A model generated the notes under the pieces. It had not been told where the DNA came from, did not search any database, and saw nothing but the letters and a program-made list of their open reading frames with translations. Positions 25,988 through 34,174 of a stretch of DNA of 46,411 nt are shown here, in pieces. The DNA is taken from positions 1-46,411 of the IMG/VR virus record IMGVR_UViG_3300008266_000097, one strand, 5' to 3'. This DNA is from a virus. A program made the position numbers and the translations under genes. Each line of letters starts with the position of its first letter. Positions within the stretch are counted from its first letter, which is position 1.

Positions 25988-26422
25988 CTAAACTATTGAT
26001 AATCCACCCTGATTATCAACTTCTAAAATTATTGTTTGGTTAGCACCTTGAGATGTAACTCTAAAATTTATTTTTATACTAACTTTATTAAAATCCGGCT
26101 CCGAATTGACTTCTATCGCATTTAATAAAATATAAGGTAGCCAAAAACTAATATCGTTTGTAAGGGATTCTTCCAATAAAGAATCTAAATCCGATTGAAT
26201 ATTTTCAAATAGTAATGAATAAATATCCGAACCAAAAAGTGGTTGAAACGGCCTTTCACCTTTTGTTGTTAATAATAGGTTTTTAAGATTAGATATAGCC
26301 TGTTGTTCGGTTGTGTAACTTGATTTAAACATAGGACTACCACCCAATGGTAGCATTACACCAACCGCTTTATTTGGTTTTAAATCAATTGGATTAATCC
26401 TATATTGTAATCTCTGAGCCAT
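25988..26422 (-). CDS. Baseplate wedge protein, gp25-like
   Basis: A 144-residue protein of the gp25/W family. It has the conserved AISNLKNLLLTTKGERPFQP then LFGSDIYSLLFE run. The GER-x-x-x-P-x-FGS signature is the family hallmark in contractile tails and type VI secretion (TssE). The C-terminus has the usual strand pairs (VSIKINFRVTSQGANQTIIL). gp25 nucleates sheath polymerisation on the baseplate. Length compares well with T4 gp25 (132). Confidence 0.88.
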   Translation of the reverse strand: MAQRLQYRINPIDLKPNKAVGVMLPLGGSPMFKSSYTTEQQAISNLKNLLLTTKGERPFQPLFGSDIYSLLFENIQSDLDSLLEESLTNDISFWLPYILLNAIEVNSEPDFNKVSIKINFRVTSQGANQTIILEVDNQGGLSIV

Positions 26423-26425
26423 TCA

Positions 26426-26923
26426 TTACCTTTTCTTTTTATTATTCATCACCTGCATTAACGCAGAATAATCTTTTGTAAGTGCATCTACAACTGCCGC
26501 ACCTGCATCAGTTTTTGCTAAAGTTTCCATTGGTATTGCTCTACCTTCCGAATCTTGAACAACGGATTCTTCCATCATTCCCATTCCCTTCATAGAACCA
26601 AATGATTGTGCCATATCAGATGTAAAAGACCTTCCACTATTTATATCTCTCCACTCACCACTTTGATAAGTTTCATTAAGTATAGAAGATATTGGCGAAC
26701 TATTACTAAATAGTTTTTTTTGAGTTTGTGGTTTCTTTGTTTCAAATAAATGTTCTACATCCAATGGGTCTTTTTCCATCAACTTTGTAGATTGCTTTAC
26801 TGGTTGTTGTTTTAGTTCTTTAATAATAGATTCTTTTAAAAACTTCTTTTCTTCAGCGAATTTTCTTTTAACCTCGCTTTCAACCAACATTTTAATAGCC
26901 TGAATTAGTTTTTTTGTATCCAT
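26426..26923 (-). CDS. Charged helical protein in baseplate module (165 aa)
   Basis: The N-terminal 50 residues form a long charged helix (MDTKKLIQAIKMLVESEVKR then KFAEEKKFLKESI) whose start resembles the leaders at 5-9 kb. The middle is polar and probably disordered. A Met/Gly-rich segment (MAQSFGSMKGMGMMEESVVQ) precedes a C-terminal helix. It lies between the gp5-like spike and gp25-like genes, so a tail assembly factor or tape-related function is possible. Not recognised. Confidence 0.6.
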   Translation of the reverse strand: MDTKKLIQAIKMLVESEVKRKFAEEKKFLKESIIKELKQQPVKQSTKLMEKDPLDVEHLFETKKPQTQKKLFSNSSPISSILNETYQSGEWRDINSGRSFTSDMAQSFGSMKGMGMMEESVVQDSEGRAIPMETLAKTDAGAAVVDALTKDYSALMQVMNNKKKR

Positions 26924-26927
26924 AGTA

Positions 26928-26935
26928 ATAAATAT
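26928..26935 (-). promoter_or_regulatory. Late-like promoter motif
   Basis: TTATATTTATTAC context, 4 nt before the ATG at 26923. Confidence 0.35.
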
Positions 26936-26950
26936 AATGTTTTGTAATAA

Positions 26951-27892
26951 TTAACCAATACCACTTTTAAGCTTTGATAGTATTGTAGATAGTTGTGGAT
27001 GTGGGCCGGTTGCCGCTCCTACAACTGGGAATGTTCCCTGTGCTAAAGTTTCTATAGCAGAAATAATTAAATTAATTGTAGTTGTATATTGCGATGTAGA
27101 TATCGCTACATCCTTTTTTGATGATAAGATAATATTATCAGATTTACTATTAAATATTAACCTATCTGAATTAATAATAACTTGTGGTTTATTAAATTGC
27201 GATATATTGGGTATAGATACTCTATTTGATGTTTTTAAAGATACCCTTTGTTTTGTAGTCATCCAAATAGATGAATCATCTTCATTCACATTTTCAACTA
27301 CAAATTTATCGTATCCCTTTTTATTAGTATCGTTTTGAGTATTTCTTATAATTGTTATTGGTGCACCAGAATCAGATGCGTTCCAAGTTGGTAATTTTTG
27401 AGCATCAGTTTGTTTAGGTGTATAACCAAATCTAATAGATTGACCAAACCTACCTTCAAGTATTGTATCGCCAATATAAGGTTGTAATTGTGATAAAGTG
27501 TTTACTTCGGAAAACCCTTTACCAAAATTATTGTTTTTATCATTTGTAGATGAAACATTCGGTACTGGGTTCAAATAAGAACTTACCTCAAATGATTGTG
27601 CAGTATTTGTAATTCCTTTTGGAAGGGGGTTGTTATTTAGCGACCTTTGTAAAAAAGTGGGTGAAATGTAATAAAAAGAAAATCCGCCCCCAAGAGGAGC
27701 GGATATAGAACTTAACGCACTAATTAAATAAACTTGCTCCCCAATAGTGGGGATTGATTTAATATACGGATTTAAGGGATACGCAAAATCATTTGATGCA
27801 CCGCCAGTAGAGCGTTTAACCGAAACCCCAATTTTGTAAATATCATTGGGATTACCATCTTTTAAAAATACTTCAGTTACCTCACCAAGCAT
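26951..27892 (-). CDS. Baseplate hub/spike protein, gp5-like (no lysozyme domain)
   Basis: A 313-residue protein with the OB-fold start of gp5/gpV spikes (MLGEVTEVFLKDGNPNDIYK then IGVSVKRSTGG, and IPTIGEQVYLISAL). A middle segment has the family-typical PYIGDTILEGRFGQSIRFGY. The C-terminal half contains repetitive strands (VIINSDRLIFNSKSDNIILS) of the kind that form a triple beta helix. The T4 gp5 lysozyme insertion is absent, so cell-wall digestion would need another protein. It overlaps the preceding gene by 1 nt. Confidence 0.8.
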   Translation of the reverse strand: MLGEVTEVFLKDGNPNDIYKIGVSVKRSTGGASNDFAYPLNPYIKSIPTIGEQVYLISALSSISAPLGGGFSFYYISPTFLQRSLNNNPLPKGITNTAQSFEVSSYLNPVPNVSSTNDKNNNFGKGFSEVNTLSQLQPYIGDTILEGRFGQSIRFGYTPKQTDAQKLPTWNASDSGAPITIIRNTQNDTNKKGYDKFVVENVNEDDSSIWMTTKQRVSLKTSNRVSIPNISQFNKPQVIINSDRLIFNSKSDNIILSSKKDVAISTSQYTTTINLIISAIETLAQGTFPVVGAATGPHPQLSTILSKLKSGIG

Positions 27893-28251
27893 TATTCATC
27901 CTCATCCTGTTTTAGGGATTCCAATTTTTCATCTACATCCCTACTAGCATCTAACAACTGCTTCTTTTCTTCTTCTGATAATAACAAACCATCATCAGAA
28001 CTACCCTTATCTAAAAGTTTTTGTGCGATAGCGGCCAGCCTTACCAATTGGTCATCATTCTTTACTGATACCTCTAAGTATTCCTTAATCAACGGAACTA
28101 CCACCGATGCATCATTTAGATTTTTAACCAATGGTTCTAACTGAGCAATCAGTAATTTTATTTGTCGGTCTTTTTTACGGGAATTATCATAAACATCTTT
28201 TAATAAAGATGAAAATGTCGTCCCTTTAAATATATCATCATCCTTCGTCAT
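27892..28251 (-). CDS. Acidic helical protein next to the late sigma factor (119 aa)
   Basis: An all-helical acidic protein (MTKDDDIFKGTTFSSLLKDV ... LLSEEEKKQLLDASRDVDEK), probably a coiled coil. It overlaps the sigma factor gene by 14 nt and the gp5-like gene by 1 nt. Its place beside a gp55-like sigma invites comparison with T4 gp33, a small late co-activator, but I see no specific gp33 motif. An alternative is a minor tail or neck component. Confidence 0.6.
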   Translation of the reverse strand: MTKDDDIFKGTTFSSLLKDVYDNSRKKDRQIKLLIAQLEPLVKNLNDASVVVPLIKEYLEVSVKNDDQLVRLAAIAQKLLDKGSSDDGLLLSEEEKKQLLDASRDVDEKLESLKQDEDE

Positions 28252-28969
28252 AATACCTCTCTATGTTATGATTTAATTTTAAAATACCCTTTTTAGTATA
28301 TTCAGTATTTAATTCTACAAATATTACTTTCATTTTTCCTATAACTCTTGTAATATATTGCGTATTTACTCCTGTCCTATCTCTAATAAGTATATAAAGA
28401 GCCTTTTTATTGTAAGAGTATAAATCCTTCCGATTACGGAATAGTTCATTGACCGAATCAGCTATTCTTCTATCCCTTTCCTTTACAAAAAGTTTATTTA
28501 AATTTGAATCTATATAATCCACAAAGAAATCCATAAAATCTGATTTTTCTTCTATTGCTTCATACTCCGCCACCTCATTAGGAACATTCCTACCAATATC
28601 AACAGCATCCAAATCTTCTTGGATTTTCATTTTTGCGTAATTCGCATTATTCTCATTAAATAAAAAGTTTCTTGCAATTACAGTGAAATAAGAAAATGCT
28701 TTTCCTTTATCACCCTTAAACTTATGCATCTTTTCATTTAGAAACGCAACTACAGATGCCTTTACATCTTCATACGAATCATCAAAGTAATAGGTTTTAT
28801 ATGTATGTATTACATTTTCTGCAAGTTTATCGAATGGATATTGTATAAATCTATTATAGATACGATTTTTTTTATCAATATCATCCAAACTATTATACAC
28901 ATTTATAGCTATTTCAGTTATAGCTGTAAAATACCTATTGCTCTTCGGTGATTTCGCTTTTCTGCCCAT
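28238..28969 (-). CDS. Late sigma factor, gp55-like
   Basis: A 243-residue protein that reads like the sigma-70-related gp55 of T4-like phages. The region 2-like part has YSNEEN-free but typical runs: DVKASVVAFLNEKMHKFKGD then KGKAFSYFTVIARNFLFNEN, matching the KGKAFSYFxxIAkN pattern I know from other gp55 proteins. The C-terminal part (NKKALYILIRDRTGVNTQYI then TRVIGKMK) has a helix-turn-helix-like character. It would direct host RNA polymerase to phage late promoters together with the sliding clamp. The ATATTTAT boxes in this window are candidates for its target. Confidence 0.75.
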   Translation of the reverse strand: MGRKAKSPKSNRYFTAITEIAINVYNSLDDIDKKNRIYNRFIQYPFDKLAENVIHTYKTYYFDDSYEDVKASVVAFLNEKMHKFKGDKGKAFSYFTVIARNFLFNENNANYAKMKIQEDLDAVDIGRNVPNEVAEYEAIEEKSDFMDFFVDYIDSNLNKLFVKERDRRIADSVNELFRNRKDLYSYNKKALYILIRDRTGVNTQYITRVIGKMKVIFVELNTEYTKKGILKLNHNIERYYDEG

Positions 28970-29249
28970 AATACCCGTCTAATTCTTCTATAATACTATA
29001 CATTTCTCTAAATACATAACCTGTCTCATCATCGGCTTCAAATGAACCAATTCTATCTATGGATTTCATTCTATCCATTGCGTTTTGAATTCTCCCTTGC
29101 ATTGAATCCAAAAGTGTATCTGCCTGAGTGTATTCTTTTTCTAACTCATCCAAATTTTCTTCAACTGCTTCTAACTTCCGTAATAGATTCCATACAAAGA
29201 AACCTAAAACTATATCGGTTAAAAACAATATTATTAAAAGTACTATCAT
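28935..29249 (-). CDS. Membrane-anchored coiled-coil protein (104 aa)
   Basis: One N-terminal transmembrane helix (residues 2-21, VLLIILFLTDIVLGFFVW) followed by a long coiled coil (LLRKLEAVEENLDELEKEYT and onward). It has no lipobox and no catalytic motif. It overlaps the sigma factor gene by 35 nt. Possible roles are membrane tethering of a phage complex or host envelope change. Not recognised. Confidence 0.65.
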   Translation of the reverse strand: MIVLLIILFLTDIVLGFFVWNLLRKLEAVEENLDELEKEYTQADTLLDSMQGRIQNAMDRMKSIDRIGSFEADDETGYVFREMYSIIEELDGYYGQKSEITEEQ

Positions 29250-29250
29250 A

Positions 29251-30057
29251 TTAATCCCCCATTATATCTTTAAACGCGTCAAATACCATATCAGCCTTTG
29301 GTTTATCATCCTCTGATTTTCCAGATAATATCTTTTCAAATTTAGATAACCCCGATGGTTTTCCATTTGTACCAATAGTTCCTCTTGTACCTTTTAACTT
29401 TTTACCTTCAACTACCCAACGATTGTATTCATACTTTGAAGCCATGAAATCTGCCTGGTGTAGAATATGGGGTAAAAATGTTTTTAATTGGTTTTCAGCC
29501 TGAAAAGTTTTATAATAACTTTCGGTGGATGAATCATACAACCCATCCGTCAGTCGGATAGCAAGATATTCTTCTTCGGTACATTTTACACCAAAATGAT
29601 TTAGTAGAAAGAATGTACGGTCGTGAATTTCCATCCAATGTAAATTTGGGTTTGATTTATAAATCTTACCCTGATTCTTTACATGCCATTCCGAATCATT
29701 CTTTTTATACCAATCATCTTCAACTGAACCCACCTTACCTAAGTCGTGGTGGAGGGCTGCAAATACAACCGATTCTCTTGTAATATCATCAGTAACCATA
29801 TCCAACTCTTTCCAAAGTTCAAATACCTTTAGAGCATTGCGAGTTACCCTCATTATATGGTCAATATATCCGCCGGGAAAAGCATTATGAAAATGCTCAA
29901 AGGATGAAGCGGGTGTATAGATAATCCTTTCTTCAAAATGGTCATACATTTTGTTTAGGGTATCCAATCGTTCACCACTAAATTCTTGACTGATAAATTT
30001 TCTGAACTTTTTATAATTTTCCAGTAGTTCGTCTGGAGAGAAAAAATCAAAATACAT
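29251..30057 (-). CDS. HD-domain metal-dependent phosphohydrolase
   Basis: A 268-residue protein with a clear HD domain: GGYIDHIMRV (His67), AALHHDLGKVG (His104, Asp105), EIHDR (His145) and HQADFMAS (Asp203). The GGxxxH start and spacing are closer to the YhaM type of HD domain than to the short YfbR/DatZ dNTPases. It is also longer than DatZ, which has about 180 residues. A nucleotide or nucleic-acid phosphohydrolase role is likely, but the substrate cannot be read from sequence. A basic Gly/Lys tail (KKLKGTRGTIGTNGKPSG) could touch nucleic acid. It starts 2 nt after the ClpP stop. Confidence 0.78.
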   Translation of the reverse strand: MYFDFFSPDELLENYKKFRKFISQEFSGERLDTLNKMYDHFEERIIYTPASSFEHFHNAFPGGYIDHIMRVTRNALKVFELWKELDMVTDDITRESVVFAALHHDLGKVGSVEDDWYKKNDSEWHVKNQGKIYKSNPNLHWMEIHDRTFFLLNHFGVKCTEEEYLAIRLTDGLYDSSTESYYKTFQAENQLKTFLPHILHQADFMASKYEYNRWVVEGKKLKGTRGTIGTNGKPSGLSKFEKILSGKSEDDKPKADMVFDAFKDIMGD

Positions 30058-30059
30058 AA

Positions 30060-30686
30060 TTAAATAATTTTATCAATAATACCCAATTCAAGCGCTTCTT
30101 CAGCGGATAAAAATAAATCACTTTGTTGATTTGACTGCCACCACTCTTTTGGTTTCTTTGTGAATTCAGCCATCATACTATTACATTCATCTTCCAACCT
30201 ATCCGCAAATTTGGCGTTTGATTTTACATCACTCAATTTACCTGCGGCAAAGGTTGATAGTTGGTGAACCATAATCTTTGAATGTTTTGATGCTGCCCTA
30301 ACCCCAGTACCCGCTGCGAGTAGAAGAGCTGCTGCTGACATTGCGATACCCCTACAAATGATATTAAATTTCATATCTTTGTTTCCTCTGATATAATCAA
30401 TAATACCAAGAGTTTCTACAACATCACCGCCACCGGAGTTTAATAAGATGTTAATTGTAGTTGCCTCACTATTCACTTTTTTTAGTAGCCGTACTTTAGC
30501 AATAAACTCAGGTAGTAATCCCATCTGAATTTCATCGCAGATTACAATTACATTATCGGTTAAATCAATACCATAATCAAACTCCCTAAAAAAATGTTTG
30601 TGTGGGTCAGTATCATCACCACTTTCATTTTTGTAATCAAATTTTACATTTGAAGGATTGGTATTATAAAGTTCATCTATTATCAT
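30060..30686 (-). CDS. ClpP-like serine protease
   Basis: A 208-residue ClpP/crotonase-fold peptidase. The catalytic triad is in place: Ser117 in RGIAMSAAALLLAAG, His141 in KIMVHQLS and Asp190 in SDLFLSAEEALELGIID. The GGGDV segment (85-89) matches the ClpP oxyanion/GGS region. The N-terminal 35 residues are acidic and unlike bacterial ClpP axial loops. Two roles are possible: remodelling host proteolysis, or prohead maturation as in phages that use ClpP-like proteases. No ClpX-like ATPase is seen here. The gene has its own host-type promoter. Confidence 0.88.
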   Translation of the reverse strand: MIIDELYNTNPSNVKFDYKNESGDDTDPHKHFFREFDYGIDLTDNVIVICDEIQMGLLPEFIAKVRLLKKVNSEATTINILLNSGGGDVVETLGIIDYIRGNKDMKFNIICRGIAMSAAALLLAAGTGVRAASKHSKIMVHQLSTFAAGKLSDVKSNAKFADRLEDECNSMMAEFTKKPKEWWQSNQQSDLFLSAEEALELGIIDKII

Positions 30687-30707
30687 AAATTATCGTTTAA
30701 ATTTTAC

Positions 30708-30739
30708 ACAATATACAACAAAAAGTGTATATTACCAAA
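30708..30739 (-). promoter_or_regulatory. Bacteroidota-type promoter for clpP-like gene
   Basis: TTTG (30736-30739), 20 nt spacer, TATATTGT (30708-30715), followed by GTAAAATTTAAA as at the lipoprotein promoter. 21 nt to the ATG at 30686. Confidence 0.65.
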
Positions 30740-30756
30740 TATATTTTTAATTATTT

Positions 30757-31788
30757 TTATCTATATCTATCAGCACCTGTTCTTGCATAAGTGTGTGTTG
30801 GTGGTTGTGGTGTTGGTTTGGGTTTTGGTTTGGGTTCTTCATTATATAAGTTTAATGCTTCTTCGGTAGTTGGTTCAAATACTACATCGGGTTTTTCCTC
30901 TTTAGCTTCTACATTTTCAATAATCGTTTCTTCAACAGTTTTATTTGGTTCTTCTACCACCATTTCTTGTTTGATTAATTTTTCTTCAGTAGGTTTAGTT
31001 TCCTCTATTTTAACTTCTTTTACAAGTTTATTTAAGGCTATAACCATAGAAATTGCTAACGGGTCAAATACTAATACAATTAATAATGTGAACCAATTTA
31101 CAATTCTATCCATTCCCCACCCAGTTAATTTATCCAAGTATCTTAATGGACCTATTTCGGCAGCTACATCATTGTTTGATTCCTTATCTAATATTTGTAA
31201 ATCCAAAGAAGTCAATGAATCATTCAATGATTCTATTTTTAGGGTTAAAATATCTCTTTGCTGAACTGCTGTTTTTAATTCACTACTTAAAACCCTTCGT
31301 TGGGATGCAGCACCCCTTTCAGTCTGAGAGTTATTGGTTGCTAACCCACCTCTTAATGATGATATGGATGTTTCCAATAATTTTTTTTCAGCGTTTAAAT
31401 CCACCAATTGTTCTTTGAATCTATTTCGTTTTACATCCACAACACTAACCTCTTTATTAAGGATAGTAAATTTATCGCTTGTTGTTTGGTATGCTGAAGT
31501 CAAAAATCCATATATACCCAAAGATGTAATCATCATTAGAATTACAACTGCTGAAACCAAATACCATTTTAACCATCCAATTACTTTCCAATAGTTATGA
31601 AGGTATGAAGCAAGAATTATTTTTGCAAATTCTAATGCCCCCGCCATTATAATAACTTCAGTTCTTGCTCCAGCGAAAAGTGAACTAAGACCGAATACGG
31701 AATAGTATGCAGCTGAACCAGCAAGTGTGAATGTGGATAATATCATTAAAATTATAAAACCATTTTTTCTCGTAAAAAAATTTTTCAT
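30757..31788 (-). CDS. Polytopic membrane protein with central coiled coil
   Basis: A 343-residue protein. Three transmembrane helices lie near the N-terminus (about 11-33, 45-63 and 75-99). Next come a long coiled coil (about 100-205), a fourth membrane helix (229-252) and a cytoplasmic tail rich in Glu, Lys and Pro (EPKPKPKPTPQPPT). The layout resembles the DUF4407-type proteins that I recall from several large phages. A role at the inner membrane is certain by topology. A superinfection-exclusion or lysis-timing role is only a guess. Confidence 0.7.
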   Translation of the reverse strand: MKNFFTRKNGFIILMILSTFTLAGSAAYYSVFGLSSLFAGARTEVIIMAGALEFAKIILASYLHNYWKVIGWLKWYLVSAVVILMMITSLGIYGFLTSAYQTTSDKFTILNKEVSVVDVKRNRFKEQLVDLNAEKKLLETSISSLRGGLATNNSQTERGAASQRRVLSSELKTAVQQRDILTLKIESLNDSLTSLDLQILDKESNNDVAAEIGPLRYLDKLTGWGMDRIVNWFTLLIVLVFDPLAISMVIALNKLVKEVKIEETKPTEEKLIKQEMVVEEPNKTVEETIIENVEAKEEKPDVVFEPTTEEALNLYNEEPKPKPKPTPQPPTHTYARTGADRYR

Positions 31789-31932
31789 ATGTTATTCCGT
31801 TTTTTTAACTTTATTAACTTCCCCAGTTGTATTTATTATCAAATCTTTTGATATCAAGCTTGATTGTAAACAACAAGAGAAACTTGAAATATAAAATAAA
31901 TATCCAAAAAATAGATAATAACCTTTAACAGG
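31789..31932 (-). other. Intergenic gap with possible hairpin
   Basis: 144 nt without a gene between uvsE and the membrane protein. A short hairpin straddles the uvsE stop (TAACCT, 31930-31935, pairing with AGGTTA, 31919-31924) and is followed by a T-run several bases later. It might be a weak terminator. A candidate CTTG box is present, but I found no convincing -7 partner. Confidence 0.35.
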
Positions 31933-32826
31933 TTAATTATGCCCATACTGATTTAAGTAATTAAGAACTGCTAATTCTTTCATTTTAGCTTCTACTTCAA
32001 TATCCAAATCGTAACCATAAGTTTCAATTTTGTTTGAAATAAAATCTGAATGTGCTTGAGGGATTTTACCTGGAGCCGATTCTGAATAGTGAACTACAGG
32101 TTTGATTCCATCGGGCCAAGTTGTCATTGCCAATTCCAAAGCTTCCTGCTCTGATAAACCACCTGTACAAAATTTGTGGTGGTGGTAATCAAACACAATT
32201 GGGATACCAGTTCTTTGGTGAATATACATCAGGTCTTTTACCGAATACATACTCGCCTTATCATCATTTTCTACGGTCAGCCTGGTTTGAACCGATTCAG
32301 GCAACCTTTCAAAGTTCCGACAGAATCTATCCATCGCTGATTCTTTATCCCCATAGACACCATTACAATGGATATTAATGACATTGTAGGGGGTTCTACT
32401 CAACCCCATCAGGTCAAAGACCTCCCCATGCAACGATAAATCGGTTATGGTGTTGTTTACCACCCTTTCATTGGGTGAAACGAGTACATTAAAGGGGCCA
32501 GGATGAGATGTAATCCTTTGCCCATAGTTGGATACCAATACCCCAGCACCCTTCAGGAGATTGGATATAGGAGCAAAATGCGGCATATCTGATAGTGGGT
32601 ACTCAGATGACCAGGGGAATAGATTGGAGGTGATTCTAAAGAGTTTTATACCCATCTTTTCATTCCATTTGATAATCTCCACCAGGTCACGGGTGTTCTG
32701 CAACCCAAGCTCCGAAGCCCTGCTAATACCTTCCTTTAAAAAGGTTTTTCTAATCATACCCCTATTGGTGGTAATCTTTTTCTTGCCCAAAGTCATATTG
32801 ATGCAAGCGTATCCTAAGTTTGACAT
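31933..32826 (-). CDS. uvsE: UV-damage endonuclease (UvsE/UVDE family)
   Basis: A 297-residue enzyme from the ATG at 32826. The open frame goes further up, but MSNLGYACINMTLG is the normal UVDE start and the promoter lies just above it. The TIM-barrel metal-site motifs are visible: FRITSNLFPWSSEYPLSD, NIHCNGVYGDKE, LTVENDDK, IVFDYHHHKFC and PVVHYSES. The enzyme nicks 5' of pyrimidine dimers and (6-4) photoproducts. T4 uses the unrelated DenV for this job, so this is a functional replacement that suits a sunlit aquatic habitat. Confidence 0.9.
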   Translation of the reverse strand: MSNLGYACINMTLGKKKITTNRGMIRKTFLKEGISRASELGLQNTRDLVEIIKWNEKMGIKLFRITSNLFPWSSEYPLSDMPHFAPISNLLKGAGVLVSNYGQRITSHPGPFNVLVSPNERVVNNTITDLSLHGEVFDLMGLSRTPYNVINIHCNGVYGDKESAMDRFCRNFERLPESVQTRLTVENDDKASMYSVKDLMYIHQRTGIPIVFDYHHHKFCTGGLSEQEALELAMTTWPDGIKPVVHYSESAPGKIPQAHSDFISNKIETYGYDLDIEVEAKMKELAVLNYLNQYGHN

Positions 32827-32846
32827 AGTTTTTGGTTTAGATACTA

Positions 32847-32878
32847 CAAATATAATAAAAAAGGGGGATTTTTCCAAA
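32847..32878 (-). promoter_or_regulatory. Bacteroidota-type promoter for uvsE
   Basis: TTTG (32875-32878), 20 nt spacer, TATATTTG (32847-32854), a full match to TAnnTTTG. The -33 box lies in the loop of the terminator hairpin of the gene upstream. Confidence 0.72.
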
Positions 32879-32884
32879 CCCCCC
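32857..32884 (-). terminator. Rho-independent terminator after purA-like gene
   Basis: GGGGGG (32879-32884), an 11-nt loop, CCCCC (32863-32867), then six T. It lies 24 nt after the stop of the adenylosuccinate synthetase gene. Confidence 0.75.
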
Positions 32885-32908
32885 ATATTAAATTTTCGTT
32901 AATTTTTT

Positions 32909-33913
32909 TTAAATTGAATGTGGTGAATAACTGAAAATAATATTTTGAACAGATTGACACTTCACTCTGATGATAGATTCTATCTCCGATTTAAATGAAT
33001 CTGAATTTTCAAAATACATTGGTTTACCATAGTAAATAAAACAAAGTGTACCTGCCTCTTCCAATACATCAATTTTATTGAACACCATATCGGTTACACC
33101 ATTTAAATTTATTGCTTTGATAAGTAAATCCATATCCAACCAATTAACTTGTCTACTCCTACCAGTGGTAGCACCATATTCATTACCCAACAATCTAATC
33201 TTACCAAAGATTTCATTATCCCCCTCAAATTGTTTTGCTCCTACATAGGTACGATATCCTTTTGCTACCCCATACACCTTTCGTATCTTTTGTGGGGGAA
33301 CACCATTCATAATAGCAGAACCAACTGTACAATGCGATGAGGTTACATATGGGTAATCACCCCAATCAATATCTAACTCAAATCCTTGAGCACCTTCAAA
33401 TAAGATTTTTACAGATGTACTACCATAAAACTCTTCGTAGATATCAATAATGTTTTTTAATTTGAATTCATCATCGCCGGCTCTAATACCTGTTCGGGCA
33501 TACTTATCCCGATACGCAGGCCCATTGCCTGTTTTGGTAGTTCCGATTTTTGTATCTTTGGAATCTTCCATCAAATGTTCGGGTCTTATCATATGCACCC
33601 TCTTATCTATGAAAAGATAATCAGATACATTAATACCTTTATCTTCCAATTCTTTCCATTCCGTATAAAGGTCTAAAATGTTTATTACACATCCAGGCCC
33701 AATGATAGATTTAATACCATAGAACACACCAACAGGAATATAGTGGGTTACAAATTTTTCTCCATTGTGATAAACGGTATGGCCGGCATTTCCCCCTCCA
33801 TTATAACGAACCACATGGGTGTATTCTTTATCTTTGGATAGGAAATGCGCAACCTTACCTTTACCAGTATCACCGGCTTGTAAATCTACAATAATATCAG
33901 CGTACTGAATCAT
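32909..33913 (-). CDS. purA: Adenylosuccinate synthetase, short (archaeal/viral) form
   Basis: A 334-residue GTP-dependent ligase that joins IMP and aspartate. Motifs: AGDTGKGK (13-20) with Asp15 at the place of the E. coli catalytic Asp13, NAGHT with His45, IGTTKTGNGPAYRDKYARTG (IMP site), FEGAQGFELDIDWGDYPYVT, GATTGRSR (247-254) and NKIDVL. It is about 100 residues shorter than bacterial PurA, like archaeal enzymes and viral PurZ. PurZ enzymes that make aminoadenine usually lack this Asp, so I favour PurA activity. A PurZ0-like role cannot be excluded. It would raise adenine nucleotide supply for this AT-rich genome. Confidence 0.87.
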   Translation of the reverse strand: MIQYADIIVDLQAGDTGKGKVAHFLSKDKEYTHVVRYNGGGNAGHTVYHNGEKFVTHYIPVGVFYGIKSIIGPGCVINILDLYTEWKELEDKGINVSDYLFIDKRVHMIRPEHLMEDSKDTKIGTTKTGNGPAYRDKYARTGIRAGDDEFKLKNIIDIYEEFYGSTSVKILFEGAQGFELDIDWGDYPYVTSSHCTVGSAIMNGVPPQKIRKVYGVAKGYRTYVGAKQFEGDNEIFGKIRLLGNEYGATTGRSRQVNWLDMDLLIKAINLNGVTDMVFNKIDVLEEAGTLCFIYYGKPMYFENSDSFKSEIESIIRVKCQSVQNIIFSYSPHSI

Positions 33914-33952
33914 AAATAATTTTTTAATATATTATAAGAAATCATACCAAAG

Positions 33953-34171
33953 TTATTTGTGTCTTGAATTATGTAATTGGAACAAATAAGCCTTTGCTTC
34001 GGATTGAGTTGGTGTGGATGTTAAATAAACTTCCCTTCCATTTGATGAATTAACTAAATAGCATCTGAACTCATTTTCCATAACCAATTTATTGAAAAAA
34101 ATTTTTGTATCTTTTTTATATCGAATCTGACCAAATATTCCATTATCAAAATCAAACTCATCAATTATCAT
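33953..34171 (-). CDS. Small unknown protein (72 aa)
   Basis: Starts MIIDEFDFDNGIFGQIRYKK and ends TQSEAKAYLFQLHNSRHK. A mixed strand/helix layout with no known motif. It lies 3 nt after the 127-residue gene and 39 nt before purA, so it is part of the run of small early-type genes from 34 to 37 kb. Confidence 0.55.
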   Translation of the reverse strand: MIIDEFDFDNGIFGQIRYKKDTKIFFNKLVMENEFRCYLVNSSNGREVYLTSTPTQSEAKAYLFQLHNSRHK

Positions 34172-34174
34172 AAA

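Noticed and set aside
9217-28000. Diversity-generating retroelement acting on Ser-rich tail genes
   Set aside because: No reverse transcriptase and no template/variable repeat pair was seen; the Ser-rich repeats are ordinary fibre sequence.
29251-33913. A diaminopurine (Z-genome) synthesis cluster of PurZ plus DatZ
   Set aside because: The PurA-like protein keeps the catalytic Asp, the HD protein is longer and more YhaM-like than DatZ, and no DpoZ or MazG is visible. Kept only as an open question.
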